Shown: one piece after another, positions 17,365-26,252 of the stretch
Layout of the letters: each line of letters starts with the position of its first letter
How positions within the stretch are numbered: the first letter of the stretch is position 1
DNA from: Nocardia pseudobrasiliensis NBRC 108224
GTDB taxonomy: Bacteria > Actinomycetota > Actinomycetes > Mycobacteriales > Mycobacteriaceae
DNA: 64,000 nt
Direction of reading: 5' to 3'
Assembly: GCF_001613105.1 (NCBI RefSeq)
Contig: NZ_BDBS01000032.1
Location: forward strand, 1-64,000
Translations under genes and position numbers: made by a program
The notes under the pieces: generated by a model
The model's input: the letters and a program-made list of their open reading frames with translations, nothing else
What the model was told of the DNA's origin: nothing
Database searches by the model: none

Positions 17365-17404
17365 AAAAGACGGCTCCGGCCCCCGAGTCGGGAGGCCGGA
17401 GCCG
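17365..17404 (-). terminator. Terminator within the tail operon
   Basis: An 11-bp stem (CGGCTCCGGCC / GGCCGGAGCCG) lies between the 486-residue tail gene (stop at 17420) and the frameshifted last gene. On the minus strand it is followed by UCUUUUCC, so it should stop or attenuate transcription before the last gene. Confidence 0.7.
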
Positions 17405-17419
17405 TCGCATTTCACCGCC

Positions 17420-18880
17420 TCAGCTGATCCGCACGTACGACCCGTCGCCGATGACGGTGGCGGGATAGGCCGGGTAGAGACCGGTATCGATGATCTCGGC
17501 CGTGATCTGATCCCCGTCGTTCAGGGCAACCGTGGTCGGCGGCACCTGGGACGGACTCGAACCACTTGCGGGCCCCTGGGCGATGACCGGGCCGCCGGGT
17601 CCGTTGCGCCGCAGTTGCACCTGGATCTTGTGACTGAAAGTGCCTGCTTCCCAGTAGATCTTCGCGCTCACCGAGGCTGACGCCTTGCTGCCCTTGACGA
17701 TCAGAGCGTCCCCGGCGACCGTGGATCCGGCCTCGGCGGTCCAGCCGCCCAATTGTGCCCAGCTGCCCGAGGTCTGCTGGGCGGCGGGTTTGGTCATGCC
17801 GCCCGGTTGAAAACCGTTGACCACCTTCACCATCAGCGTTCCGCCAGCGGTCGCTGTCGCCGTCAGTCCCGTCGCGCCGAGTGCGCCGCCGACAGTGGCG
17901 AACATGCCGGCGACACCGGTCGTGGCGGTCGCCGTTCCGGAACCGAATGCCGCGGCATCGGCTCGATATCCGACCAGAGATCCGCTGCCGCCGAACGCTG
18001 CGGGCGTCGGCACGACCACGTCCGCGATGAGCGCGCCGACCGCCGCGAAGGTGGCCGGGGCGCTCACCGTCGCCGCCGCAGTGCCGGTGGCCGCGAAGGG
18101 AGAACCCGAGCCCATCGATACCGCAAGGGTCCCGTCCGCGCCGAAAGCGCTGGACAAACCGGTTCCAACCGTCAGGGCTCCCCCGGCAGACGCGGACCCC
18201 GGGACGGGGGCAGCGGGGGCCGTCTTGGACGACATCGACCCGATTGCCCCGAAGGCCGCGGTGATCACGGCCTTACCCTTCACCGCCACGGTAGCGACGG
18301 CACCGCCGGTAGCGGCGAATGGCTCGACAACCTTCATGTTCTGGCTGTACGAACCACTCGCCGTACCGATTCCGGAGAAGGACGCGACCGAGTTGACCGT
18401 GGCCGTCGCAGCGCCGGTTCCGGAGAACGGACTCCAGGTCGAACTCGCGGCCACGATGGTCGCGGAGAGCGATCCCTCACCACGCAGCGGTAGTTCGGGA
18501 AAGTTCAACCGGCCTTCGCCACCGAATGCGGCGGGGACGGTGGCCGTCCCCGTCATCACGGCTGTCCTGCCCGTCGCGCCCGCACCCACGGTGAAATCCG
18601 AAGGGGTGTATTGCGACGGGACGGCGACGATCGTCAACCATCCGGTGGTCTCCGCCGCCGCCGGGATCCGTGCCGCCGGGATCAACGCGGCGATCAGCCC
18701 GCCGGTGGCGGTGAGAGCGGCAGGTACGAAGGCGGGAACGACCGGTATCTGTCCGCCGTCCACCACGATGAGCGGTGCGCTCGGCAACGACACCGCGACG
18801 GACGGCGGCGCGGGGGCCGCGGGAAGCGCAGTAGGTGGCGCGGGCAATGTCGCCGCGCTCACCCGTGCTGTAGCTGTCAC
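17420..18880 (-). CDS. Repetitive phage tail / appendage protein
   Basis: 486 residues from a GTG with GGAGG upstream. The N-terminal ~90 residues are Pro/Ala/Val-rich. Residues ~95-350 are built from many short units of the form F-x-x-x-G-x-x-x-A-T-V (FSGTGAATATV, FAATGGAVATV, FAATGTAAATV, FAAVGALIADV), which should fold as a repetitive beta structure. The last ~120 residues (from about FQPGGMTKPAAQQ) look like a separate beta-sandwich. The gene lies at the end of a siphophage minor-tail array. Repeat-built tail proteins often mediate host-surface contact, so a receptor-binding or spike role is inferred. No exact family recognised. Confidence 0.65.
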   Translation of the reverse strand: MTATARVSAATLPAPPTALPAAPAPPSVAVSLPSAPLIVVDGGQIPVVPAFVPAALTATGGLIAALIPAARIPAAAETTGWLTIVAVPSQYTPSDFTVGAGATGRTAVMTGTATVPAAFGGEGRLNFPELPLRGEGSLSATIVAASSTWSPFSGTGAATATVNSVASFSGIGTASGSYSQNMKVVEPFAATGGAVATVAVKGKAVITAAFGAIGSMSSKTAPAAPVPGSASAGGALTVGTGLSSAFGADGTLAVSMGSGSPFAATGTAAATVSAPATFAAVGALIADVVVPTPAAFGGSGSLVGYRADAAAFGSGTATATTGVAGMFATVGGALGATGLTATATAGGTLMVKVVNGFQPGGMTKPAAQQTSGSWAQLGGWTAEAGSTVAGDALIVKGSKASASVSAKIYWEAGTFSHKIQVQLRRNGPGGPVIAQGPASGSSPSQVPPTTVALNDGDQITAEIIDTGLYPAYPATVIGDGSYVRIS

Positions 18881-18918
18881 AGCGCCTCCGATTCAATTGT
18901 CGGGAAAGATGTTCCGAC

Positions 18919-19278
18919 CTAGTTGATGGTGAAGGTCGGGGTGATCATCAGCGTGCCCTGCGCGCCCAGGGTGGTCGACGGAATGGCGACCTTGTCGATG
19001 AACTGGTCCGCCGCGGTCCCGTTGGCGGACTTCCACAGTCCGGCCCAGGTGTAGGTGCCCGGCTGCAGGTCGATGGTGACCGGGGAGCCCGTCACCTGGC
19101 CGTTGGCCGCGGCGGCCCAGGTGGTGGCCTTGCGCTGGTACGCGGGGGTGCCACCGCTTGCCTCGTTCGCGCCGGTCGTGCCCGGATCACCGATGTGCAC
19201 CGAGACATAGATGGTCGGCGCGATCGTGGCGTACGCATTGCACAGCGCGTCCTTGGTTTTGGTAACGGCGATAGCCAT
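18919..19278 (-). CDS. Phage minor tail / fibre-associated protein
   Basis: 119 residues from the ATG at 19278, preceded by AAGGAGAAGGA. The sequence (MAIAVTKTKDALCNAYAT..., ...YVSVHIGDPGTTGANEASGG...) has the pattern of small tail proteins of actinophages, where HIGDPGTTGANE-like motifs are recurrent, with a beta-rich C-terminus. It lies between the LtfC-like gene and the repetitive tail gene, on the same strand and with short spacers. Probably a component of the tail tip. Confidence 0.6.
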   Translation of the reverse strand: MAIAVTKTKDALCNAYATIAPTIYVSVHIGDPGTTGANEASGGTPAYQRKATTWAAAANGQVTGSPVTIDLQPGTYTWAGLWKSANGTAADQFIDKVAIPSTTLGAQGTLMITPTFTIN

Positions 19279-19358
19279 ATCGGTTCCTTCTCCTTGGGAT
19301 GGATGGTGATTCGTTGAATGCCATTGGGCATCAACGCATTCGGGTAGCGTTCGAGAAA

Positions 19359-19703
19359 CTAGGTGCGAATGACCGTGCCGGCGTACCAGGCGTAGGTCGT
19401 CGCCGGGCCCGCAGGCCCGGCCGGGTAGGTGACCAGCATCGTGTACCGCGAATTCGCCGGAACGGCATCGGCGATCTCGGTCGATACGTTCCAGGTCGCC
19501 GTGGTCGAGGTGACCGTCGCGGGCCACGAACCCAGCGCCGCGCCGCCCGGAGCGGTCAGAACGAGGGAAATCGTTGTGCCGCTCGGAAATACGGCGCCGC
19601 CGGAGGGCTGAACGGTTTGCACGAAGCTGGCGCCGGTGGTCAGTTTCAAGGGTTCGATGGTCGGCTGATATCCCAGGAATCCGGGATCGCTCGGTGTGGT
19701 CAT
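19359..19703 (-). CDS. LtfC-like beta-sandwich tail protein
   Basis: 114 residues (MTTPSDPGFLGYQPTIEPLK...). The pattern of T.GASFVQTVQ, a GG..FP.GT..SLVL block and ATWNV follows the LtfC/p132-type beta-sandwich domain found in mycobacteriophage and Rhodococcus phage tail operons. It lies 15 bp after the 462-residue minor tail gene, so it is translated from the same mRNA. Likely a structural tail protein or a tail-associated superinfection factor; the family name rests on my reading of the pattern. Confidence 0.6.
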   Translation of the reverse strand: MTTPSDPGFLGYQPTIEPLKLTTGASFVQTVQPSGGAVFPSGTTISLVLTAPGGAALGSWPATVTSTTATWNVSTEIADAVPANSRYTMLVTYPAGPAGPATTYAWYAGTVIRT

Positions 19704-19718
19704 GGGTTTCCTCTCGGA

Positions 19719-21107
19719 TCAGGCGAACGAACAGAGGGTGCCGTCGAAGAATGTCGCCGCGCCGCCGGGATCACCGCGTACGGCGGTGCCGCCCTGAAGG
19801 GTGGCGTAGCCGGGCGAGACGAAGGTGTTGGCCGCCAGGAAAACCACGAAGGTCGCACCGCTGGCGTAGGTCCCCGGGGCGGTGACTTCACCGGAGAGCC
19901 GCAACAGATTCCACGGTCCGGTGGCGGACGGGGCGGAATACAGTGCGGTCCAATACGCGAGGTTCGACGCGGCGGGATTGGTCCACTGCAGACCGACGCT
20001 GATCACATACCAACCGGACTTGGTCACCTGAATCGCGCCGTTGCCGAGGTTGACATTGACATTGTTCGACGACCGCAAGGTGTCGAACGTGCCCTGCGCG
20101 ATGCGGTTGTAGCCGGTGGGCTGCGGAACACCGTTTTCGTCCTGCCGGAATATCGACCAACCGGTGCCGACCATCGACGGTTGCGTGGTATCGGCCGCGG
20201 TGAACGAATCGAAGTCGCAGCCGAAGTATGCGTTGGCGCCCCAGCTGGAGTTCTGCAGCAGATATTGGCTCATGAAGCCGGTCCACCGATTCGTGCTGCC
20301 GACCGGTACCTCTCCCGCGATGTCGGTATACGACAGCAGCGACACGCCACTTACCTGCACGGTGTAGGTATTGCCCTTGGCGCTGAGCGTCAGGGCGTCA
20401 CCCGTCTCGATGGGCGCATTGCCGGTGGCTTTCCACTGCGTCAACGTTATTACGCCACCGGATCGGGTACCTCGACCGAGATATAGCGAATTTCCGCCCG
20501 CCACCGCCCAGACGAACGTCGACAAATCGGCGGCGGCGCGGATGACAGGACCGCTCCCGGCGAAACTACCGGACTGGTTGAGATTGCCGATCACCACCGA
20601 TGCCGATTGCGCATCGGTGTAGAGCGGTGTCTTCCACAGTGCGACAACGCCACCCGAGTCGGTATTTCCGCGTTTGTCGAGACCGGCCTGCCCGCGGACC
20701 ACGACCATATCGGCGACCGGTCCGGACTTGAAGGAGTTCCAGTTGGCCGTATTCCAGGTATCGAACGAATCCGAGAACGTCGCACCGCCGACCTGATTCT
20801 GCTGCTGCTGATTCTGCAGATTCGCGATCGCCGAGGAGTTGGCGGTCGCGGTGTCCTGCGCGGAGTTCGCGGTGTTCTGCGCCGATACCGCACCCGCCTG
20901 CGCGGTGGCGGCGGCATTCATCGCCTTGTTGGTGGCCCCGTTGATATTCGTACCGGCCGCGTCGACGCCCTGAAACGATTGCAGCACCGAGGAAATGATC
21001 GACTGCCGCGCACCGTCGAAGGTGATCTTCTGCATACCGCCCAGGGCGCCGGTGCCCGGGCTCAGGCCGTACTGACCCGCCTTGGTTTCCTTGTCGGGCT
21101 GGGTCAT
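19719..21107 (-). CDS. Phage minor tail protein with lectin-like domains
   Basis: 462 residues. The N-terminal ~110 residues form a helical segment with Ala/Gln/Asn-rich heptads (TAQAGAVSAQNTANSAQ, NLQNQQQQNQ), probably a trimeric coiled coil. Residues ~115-305 (FSDSFDTWNTANWN...) look like the concanavalin/laminin-G-like domain of mycobacteriophage minor tail proteins, and the remainder is a TNF/C1q-like jelly-roll (NVNVNLGNGAIQVTKSGWYVIS...). This architecture is that of a receptor-binding tail fibre. The ATG overlaps the preceding stop (ATGA), showing translational coupling. Confidence 0.8.
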   Translation of the reverse strand: MTQPDKETKAGQYGLSPGTGALGGMQKITFDGARQSIISSVLQSFQGVDAAGTNINGATNKAMNAAATAQAGAVSAQNTANSAQDTATANSSAIANLQNQQQQNQVGGATFSDSFDTWNTANWNSFKSGPVADMVVVRGQAGLDKRGNTDSGGVVALWKTPLYTDAQSASVVIGNLNQSGSFAGSGPVIRAAADLSTFVWAVAGGNSLYLGRGTRSGGVITLTQWKATGNAPIETGDALTLSAKGNTYTVQVSGVSLLSYTDIAGEVPVGSTNRWTGFMSQYLLQNSSWGANAYFGCDFDSFTAADTTQPSMVGTGWSIFRQDENGVPQPTGYNRIAQGTFDTLRSSNNVNVNLGNGAIQVTKSGWYVISVGLQWTNPAASNLAYWTALYSAPSATGPWNLLRLSGEVTAPGTYASGATFVVFLAANTFVSPGYATLQGGTAVRGDPGGAATFFDGTLCSFA

Positions 21108-21556
21108 CGCGCACTTCCCGGCGAATCCGGTTCGCGCCCGATCTGGTCGGCCGTTCCGATCACCGCGACATTGGCCGGAAGCTCGCGCGGATCGACCAGA
21201 TGGCGCAGCTCCCCGGTCTCACGCAGCTGCCGGACGATATCCGCGCGCTCGTCCTGCGTCAGCTGGGTCATATCCGGGACGGTGGCCTCCGGCGCCCGCT
21301 CACTGCCCGCGGGAGCCCATCGCCCGGAACCGTTGAGCCAGTGGGTGACTCCGCGCGCGGGCGGATGGAATTCCTTGGTCTGCTCGTCGGGATAGTGACG
21401 AAATCCCAGGTCCCACAGGTGCTTCGACCACTGCCGCAATACATCGGGGTGTACCAGCAACGGTGCGTTGCGCGGGCCGGGCAGGCCGACCAGCGCCCAG
21501 GTGAACGCGTCGTAGGGATCGTTCTGATTGCATTCCTCGTACACGGGAATGGACAT
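21104..21556 (-). CDS. Phage tail-module protein, DUF2744 ('gene 29') type
   Basis: 150 residues. The WALVGLPGPRNAPLLVHPDVLRQWS pattern (shown in two parts: WALVGLPG, then LLVHPDVLRQWSKHLWDLGF) followed by FHPPARGVTHWLNGSGRW is the signature I associate with the DUF2744 family of actinophage tail operons. Its exact role is unknown. It is transcribed between the Gp37-like protein and the receptor-binding minor tail protein, with a 4-bp overlap with the latter. Confidence 0.7.
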   Translation of the reverse strand: MSIPVYEECNQNDPYDAFTWALVGLPGPRNAPLLVHPDVLRQWSKHLWDLGFRHYPDEQTKEFHPPARGVTHWLNGSGRWAPAGSERAPEATVPDMTQLTQDERADIVRQLRETGELRHLVDPRELPANVAVIGTADQIGREPDSPGSAR

Positions 21557-21573
21557 GAAATTCTCTCCGAGAT

Positions 21574-23256
21574 CTACATTTGGACGGCCAGCGACTGGAT
21601 TTCGTCGACGATGTCGGCGATCACCCGCATCGACTTGGCGAACGGCATGTCGTGGTCCTTGTCCGTGCCCACGGTGATCTGCCAGGCGGGGCTGGCGGTG
21701 CGCGACCAGGCCAGTTCCAGTTCGGTAACCTGATCGACGTAGATCGAGCCCGCGGGCATGCCCTTCACGGTCGAACCGACGCGGTCGCCCAGGAAGAAGT
21801 GGCCGCTGCCCTGATCGCCGATCAGATACGGCTCGCCGTTGGCGACGGTGAATTTATGCGTGAAGTAGCGGCGGGTCTTCCACAGTCCCTCACCCATGGT
21901 GAGCAGCGAGCCGAGGGTGTACGCGCGGTCGGCGCTGTTCTCGAAATGCTCGTAGTAGTGCGACCAGCCCGCTTCCTTGATCCGCTGCGGCGATTCGTAT
22001 CGCATCCAGGCCAGCAGGGTGTCCGAAAGCAGTGCCATGGCAATGGTATTCACCACCTCGGTGACGCCATTGGCAACGCCCTGCAGAATCGGCCCCGCGA
22101 AGGGGATCTCACCGAGCAGACCGCCCATGACCATGCCGGTGAATTGGATGGCCGAGGAGATCGCCTCGTTCACCCCGGGCATGGAATGACCGCCGGTGAG
22201 CACCTGCACGGCCGAGGACGGCGAGACGACGAATTGGGAGGACTGGATGCCGGTGTGTTCGTTCTGCCGATAGACCACCCAGGGACTCGACGGCAGCGTG
22301 CCCATCCAGCCCGGCTTGTTGTACAACTCGGGTGCGTCCGGATCGGGCAGCCGGTTCGGAGTCGTTCCCAGCCAATCCTTGTCGAACTTCTCGATGGTGT
22401 GCAGCAGGCCGTCCCAGATATTTCCGCCCGTGCTGGTTCCGCTGTAATAACCCGACTTGTCGACGATGTCGACCACGAGGGTTCCGTTACGCAGGTTCGC
22501 GCCCGGCCACGGCGGTGGGTCGCCGCGCAGCCAGCGGCGCGTGACGACCGCCAGCTGCGCGGTTTCCAGGGTGCCCGCGGCCACCTCGTGGAAATTGCGG
22601 AAGCGGGATCCGAAGATGGTCCAGATCGAGCTGTCGGTATCGAATCGGGTCGGCGACACCACGATCGGCCACTGGGATTGATCCAGGGTCGCCCACCCGT
22701 TCAGATCGATCGGATCCACCGGAACCGGCCAGTCCTGGCGGTTGTTCAACCGCAGCAGGTTCAGGAACAGTGCCGTCTTGAGGACCCAGATACTGGGCCC
22801 GGCCAATAGGAATTCGCGCGGAAACTGAAAGCCCTCGGGGAGAAAGGGATTGGCCCAGCAGTAGATATGCTTGAGCTCCTGATACGAGTGCATGAACAGC
22901 AGCTCGACGGTCGTCACACCGCGTTCATCGGTTTTGAGCACCGCCTTCTCGAGCCGCCCGTCCCAGCGGGCGCCGTCCTTGTCGACGGTGATGTGCACGT
23001 TCTGGGTCGGTCGGCCCTCGATGTCGACGGCCCATTTCGCCAGGTAGTAGTCGTAGGGCAGCACCAGAACGCCGGTACCGGCCTGATTCAGGATCCATCG
23101 GAAGTCGGCGCTGATCTCCGCGCCACAGACACCACGCAGATTCCAATCGCCGTCCCACAGCCGCACCAGCGGGCGGGCGAAGCGCTGTTCCTTGCGAATT
23201 CGTTTGGCGATCTGGGCATTCGAATAGATGCCCGGCAGCTCCAACGCCGTCGTCAC
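21574..23256 (-). CDS. Siphovirus Gp37-like minor tail protein
   Basis: 560 residues from the GTG at 23256, which overlaps the upstream TGA (GTGA) and has GGGGG 5-7 bp upstream. The order of motifs (WDGDWNLRGVC near 42, ILNQAGTG, VHITVDKDGARWDGRLE, and a C-terminal VDQVTELELAW block) matches the Gp37-like/ReqiPepy6 family of large baseplate-hub proteins in actinophages. A hydrophobic stretch (GMVMGGLLGEIPFAGPILQG, about 360-380) could be membrane-active. This protein probably forms the tail-tip hub with the Dit-like protein encoded just upstream. Confidence 0.8.
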   Translation of the reverse strand: MTTALELPGIYSNAQIAKRIRKEQRFARPLVRLWDGDWNLRGVCGAEISADFRWILNQAGTGVLVLPYDYYLAKWAVDIEGRPTQNVHITVDKDGARWDGRLEKAVLKTDERGVTTVELLFMHSYQELKHIYCWANPFLPEGFQFPREFLLAGPSIWVLKTALFLNLLRLNNRQDWPVPVDPIDLNGWATLDQSQWPIVVSPTRFDTDSSIWTIFGSRFRNFHEVAAGTLETAQLAVVTRRWLRGDPPPWPGANLRNGTLVVDIVDKSGYYSGTSTGGNIWDGLLHTIEKFDKDWLGTTPNRLPDPDAPELYNKPGWMGTLPSSPWVVYRQNEHTGIQSSQFVVSPSSAVQVLTGGHSMPGVNEAISSAIQFTGMVMGGLLGEIPFAGPILQGVANGVTEVVNTIAMALLSDTLLAWMRYESPQRIKEAGWSHYYEHFENSADRAYTLGSLLTMGEGLWKTRRYFTHKFTVANGEPYLIGDQGSGHFFLGDRVGSTVKGMPAGSIYVDQVTELELAWSRTASPAWQITVGTDKDHDMPFAKSMRVIADIVDEIQSLAVQM

Positions 23257-24134
23257 TGCAACCCCCAGGGCCGCGACCAATTACGCGGCTGCACGACCAG
23301 CACCGAGGCACGCACCGGAGCGAATGTGACCGAGACGGGCACCGCCGTCGCCGGTGTATAGGGCGGCACGGAATGCAGGAAGCTCACGCCGTTCATCTGC
23401 GCCCACACCTGTGAGTGATCGGCGGCGACGATCATCTCCTCCATCGGATCGGTATCGACCGTCAGATCCTGTTTCGCCGCGGTCTGCGGCAGGGTGATCA
23501 CGCGATTGGCATGGGAATCGCCCGGTATCCACGAGAAGTCGGGCAGCGTCCACTTACCCGGGGCCGAGCACACCCACTTCAGCCACATGGGCTGATCGGT
23601 CGGATTCGACACGGTGACCGTGCCGGATTCGATGCGGCCGCCGGTGGTGTCGACGGCGGCGGTCCACGAGCTGGTGACATCGGATTCCACCCACCACGGA
23701 TTACCTGCGGTACAGGTCATCACGACCTTGCCCCAACTCTTCAGATGCGGATCCTTCTCCGGCTTGAAATCCGGCTGCTCGGACATGCGCAATGCGAGCG
23801 AGCGGGTGCCGTAGTCGGTGGTGATGGTGAGCGTGGAATCCCGGTCGTAGGCCCAGGCCTTGCGCCAGGCGGAGTCCACCGCCTCCCACGACTGCCCCGC
23901 GGCCTGAAAGATGTTGACCGCGAACACCACATCGCGCTTGTTCGTCCGATATCCACCGAACGAAGATCCGGCCTGAAATGCCGTCTGATTCCAGATCGTC
24001 GTCACCGGAGCGTCATAGAGCCCGCTCGGCGACGTCGCCAATTCCACCCCCTCCCGCCCACGCCCCTGACCGGCGATCGTCCACTGCGATCCATCCACGC
24101 CGGTCACCGTGATCATCGCGGCTTTCGGTGCCAC
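23253..24134 (-). CDS. Distal-tail (Dit)-like phage protein
   Basis: 293 residues from the GTG at 24134; an alternative start at 24188 would add 18 residues. It has an N-terminal beta domain (VTGVDGSQWTIAGQG, REGVELAT...) and a second galectin-like beta region (SGTVTVSNPTDQPMWLKW...), the arrangement of the siphophage distal-tail protein family. Location between the tape-measure position and the Gp37-like hub gene fits. It is a structural tail protein. Confidence 0.75.
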   Translation of the reverse strand: MAPKAAMITVTGVDGSQWTIAGQGRGREGVELATSPSGLYDAPVTTIWNQTAFQAGSSFGGYRTNKRDVVFAVNIFQAAGQSWEAVDSAWRKAWAYDRDSTLTITTDYGTRSLALRMSEQPDFKPEKDPHLKSWGKVVMTCTAGNPWWVESDVTSSWTAAVDTTGGRIESGTVTVSNPTDQPMWLKWVCSAPGKWTLPDFSWIPGDSHANRVITLPQTAAKQDLTVDTDPMEEMIVAADHSQVWAQMNGVSFLHSVPPYTPATAVPVSVTFAPVRASVLVVQPRNWSRPWGLQ

Positions 24135-24188
24135 AGTTGTGCCTCTATTCCCTTGAATTCCAATCGATTCCGACAAAGCCCCACGCAC

Positions 24189-25529
24189 TCAGCGCGCATG
24201 CATCAACTCCCACTGCGCGGCAAGCACTTTCAACCGCCCGATGACATCCTCACCACCGGCCGTCGAAATATTCACCAGCGCCGGACGATCCGGCTGCGCC
24301 ACCGGACCCGGCGCACCGCCGCCGGACGCACGCCCGCCTCCGCCGGCGGCCTGCGCCAACATCTTCTGCAGGAAGTACGGATCCTGATTCAGCGCCTGCA
24401 GAAACTGCCGATTCACCTCGGTGCTCTTGGCATTCATCACGAATTCGCCGTCGGAGAGCCAGGCGGGGATCTTGTCGCCGATGGAGGATCCGGGGCCGCG
24501 GACATCGCCACCGGACGCGTATACCGGCGCCTTCGGTGGGTTCTGCACGCTTCCGGCATTCACCGACGGCTTGTCCACCATGGCGTATTGGAAGTTGTCC
24601 GGCCCCTTCTGGACAATGCCGCGCTCCTGGAAAGGAGCCGTGGCGCTGAGCCCCTCGCCCACATCGTGATCGACCCAGAGGCCGAGATTGGGCCCCGCGC
24701 GATTGTCGATTCGTTCGGGCGGTCGCATCACGCCGATCGTGTGCCGGTTGCCGTTCGGAGCATCCTGATAGATCTCCAGCCAGGGATATTCGGTGGTCCG
24801 GCCGTTGACCGTGGCACCGGTGGAACCCGCCGTCCCGGCGACGCCGTGGCCCGGGGTGAAGACGAGATCGCCGTTCACCGTGCCGATCGTGGGCCCCAGG
24901 CTCGGCACGAAGGCATCGTGGGCACTGTATTTGATACGGACCGAACCGTCCTGAGCCTGCCAGACCTGCGCCTCGGGCGTCCCGGTCTTCGCCTCGGCGG
25001 GCTTGCCATCGGAATCGAGCTTGACCGAGGGGTTCTGGCGCAGGACCACCAGGCCGTTCTTGTAATCGACGTACATCGATACGCGGGTGTGCTCGGGGTC
25101 GAAGTCGGCCTGCGGGTCGCGATCGTCACCCAGATTGTCGTCGCCGGTGACGGAATTGAACGCCTTGGGCACGTGAATGAAAGCACCGGCGCGGACGACT
25201 CCCTGTTCGGCTACCGGATTGATTCGAACGACACGAATCTGCGGTTTCACACCCAGATACTTGGGGTCGTAGCTGTTCGGGTTCAGCGCGTAGGCGGTCT
25301 CCCAGTCCACATTGTCCACCGGGGCGTGGCCGAATACCTGTTTGAAGGCTTCCATGGATGCCGCGCGCCGCGGATCGGCGTCGATGGGCGTCGGTTTCGG
25401 AGCCTGCGCATGCAGAAACCGGGACATGGCGCCCAGGACATCGCCGATTCCAGGCAATGCCAGCGGGGGCCCGCCGCCCGGCGCGAGCAGTGCACGCCGC
25501 AGGTCGTGGGGTTGATCATCAAGAATCAT
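24189..25529 (-). CDS. Tail protein with tape-measure C-terminal motif but no ruler domain
   Basis: 446 residues. Residues ~60-280 form a beta-rich domain I do not recognise (YLGVKPQIRVVRINPV..., DPEHTRVSMYVDYKNGL...). Near residue 345-375 there is GGDVRGPG....DKIPAWLSDGEFVMNAKS, followed by a helix, which is the typical C-terminus of siphophage tape-measure proteins. The gene stands where the tape measure should be, but lacks the long alpha-helical ruler (usually many hundreds of residues). It starts at the ATG at 25529; its transcript must begin in the 108-bp divergent gap, because the plus-strand cargo lies upstream. Confidence 0.65.
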   Translation of the reverse strand: MILDDQPHDLRRALLAPGGGPPLALPGIGDVLGAMSRFLHAQAPKPTPIDADPRRAASMEAFKQVFGHAPVDNVDWETAYALNPNSYDPKYLGVKPQIRVVRINPVAEQGVVRAGAFIHVPKAFNSVTGDDNLGDDRDPQADFDPEHTRVSMYVDYKNGLVVLRQNPSVKLDSDGKPAEAKTGTPEAQVWQAQDGSVRIKYSAHDAFVPSLGPTIGTVNGDLVFTPGHGVAGTAGSTGATVNGRTTEYPWLEIYQDAPNGNRHTIGVMRPPERIDNRAGPNLGLWVDHDVGEGLSATAPFQERGIVQKGPDNFQYAMVDKPSVNAGSVQNPPKAPVYASGGDVRGPGSSIGDKIPAWLSDGEFVMNAKSTEVNRQFLQALNQDPYFLQKMLAQAAGGGGRASGGGAPGPVAQPDRPALVNISTAGGEDVIGRLKVLAAQWELMHAR

Positions 25530-25637
25530 GTCACCGTTGTCTCATTTCTCGACTACGCCGGTACCGCGGCAGCGCGGCGAGATACCATGTGCGGCAACGC
25601 CGTACGAATACGGCAGCGCGCTTCGAAAGGAAATTCC

Positions 25638-26243
25638 GTGTCCTGGTGCCGCCTCGGGCCGATCCTCGCCGTCGCGGCTACCGTCCTGTGCGGCGGTTGC
25701 GGCACGGCCTCGGAGAACACGGGCGCACCCACCTCTCCGGTATGGACGCCGATGCCCGAGGTCAATTATCTGAGCGATTTTCCCGTCGCCGACAAAATGT
25801 CGGAGAAGGCCGCTGCCGAACTACAGGTCACGCATCTACGGGAAACGCTGCGGCTGTTACCCGCCGAGCTCTCCTTCGCATTGTCCGACCATTGGGACGG
25901 TTTTGAACTCGGACCGAACTATCGCGGCAGCTGCCTACTGCACGAATCCGGTCCAGATGCTCCGCTGAAAATCGGAACGACCTATGTGGTGACAGGCGCC
26001 ATCAGATCGCCTCATTCGTATCTCCCCGACTTTCGCACGGCATGGCAACAACTCGGCTGGCCGGTCACCTACGACGAGCGAATCAATCCCAGAATCATGA
26101 AATCCACCACCCCCGACCATTTCACGATCGTGGCCGAGATCGCCGACAACGGAGACTTCGGAGTAGACATCACGTCACCCTGTTTCCCCAGCGCCGCCCA
26201 GGGCAATGCCGCACCGACCCCGCACTCCATTCCGCATCCCTGA
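25638..26243 (+). CDS. Lipoprotein cargo gene inside the tail cluster
   Basis: 201 residues from a GTG with AAAGGAA 5 bp upstream. The leader SWCRLGPILAVAATVLCGGC ends in a lipobox (LCGGC), so the mature protein is probably lipidated at Cys22 and anchored outside the membrane. The body has two Cys (GSCLLHE, TSPCFP) and an alternating beta pattern; it resembles LppP/LprE-type actinobacterial lipoproteins but I cannot assign a family. It lies on the opposite strand to all surrounding tail genes, together with the next broken gene, so it is a separate insertion ('moron'-type). Confidence 0.75.
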   Translation: MSWCRLGPILAVAATVLCGGCGTASENTGAPTSPVWTPMPEVNYLSDFPVADKMSEKAAAELQVTHLRETLRLLPAELSFALSDHWDGFELGPNYRGSCLLHESGPDAPLKIGTTYVVTGAIRSPHSYLPDFRTAWQQLGWPVTYDERINPRIMKSTTPDHFTIVAEIADNGDFGVDITSPCFPSAAQGNAAPTPHSIPHP

Positions 26244-26252
26244 TCTCGAATC

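Noticed and set aside
23415..25637. Long plus-strand open frame leading into the lipoprotein gene
   Set aside because: It is antisense to Dit-like and tape-measure-like genes with good coding signals; only the part from 25638 (lipobox) is credible.
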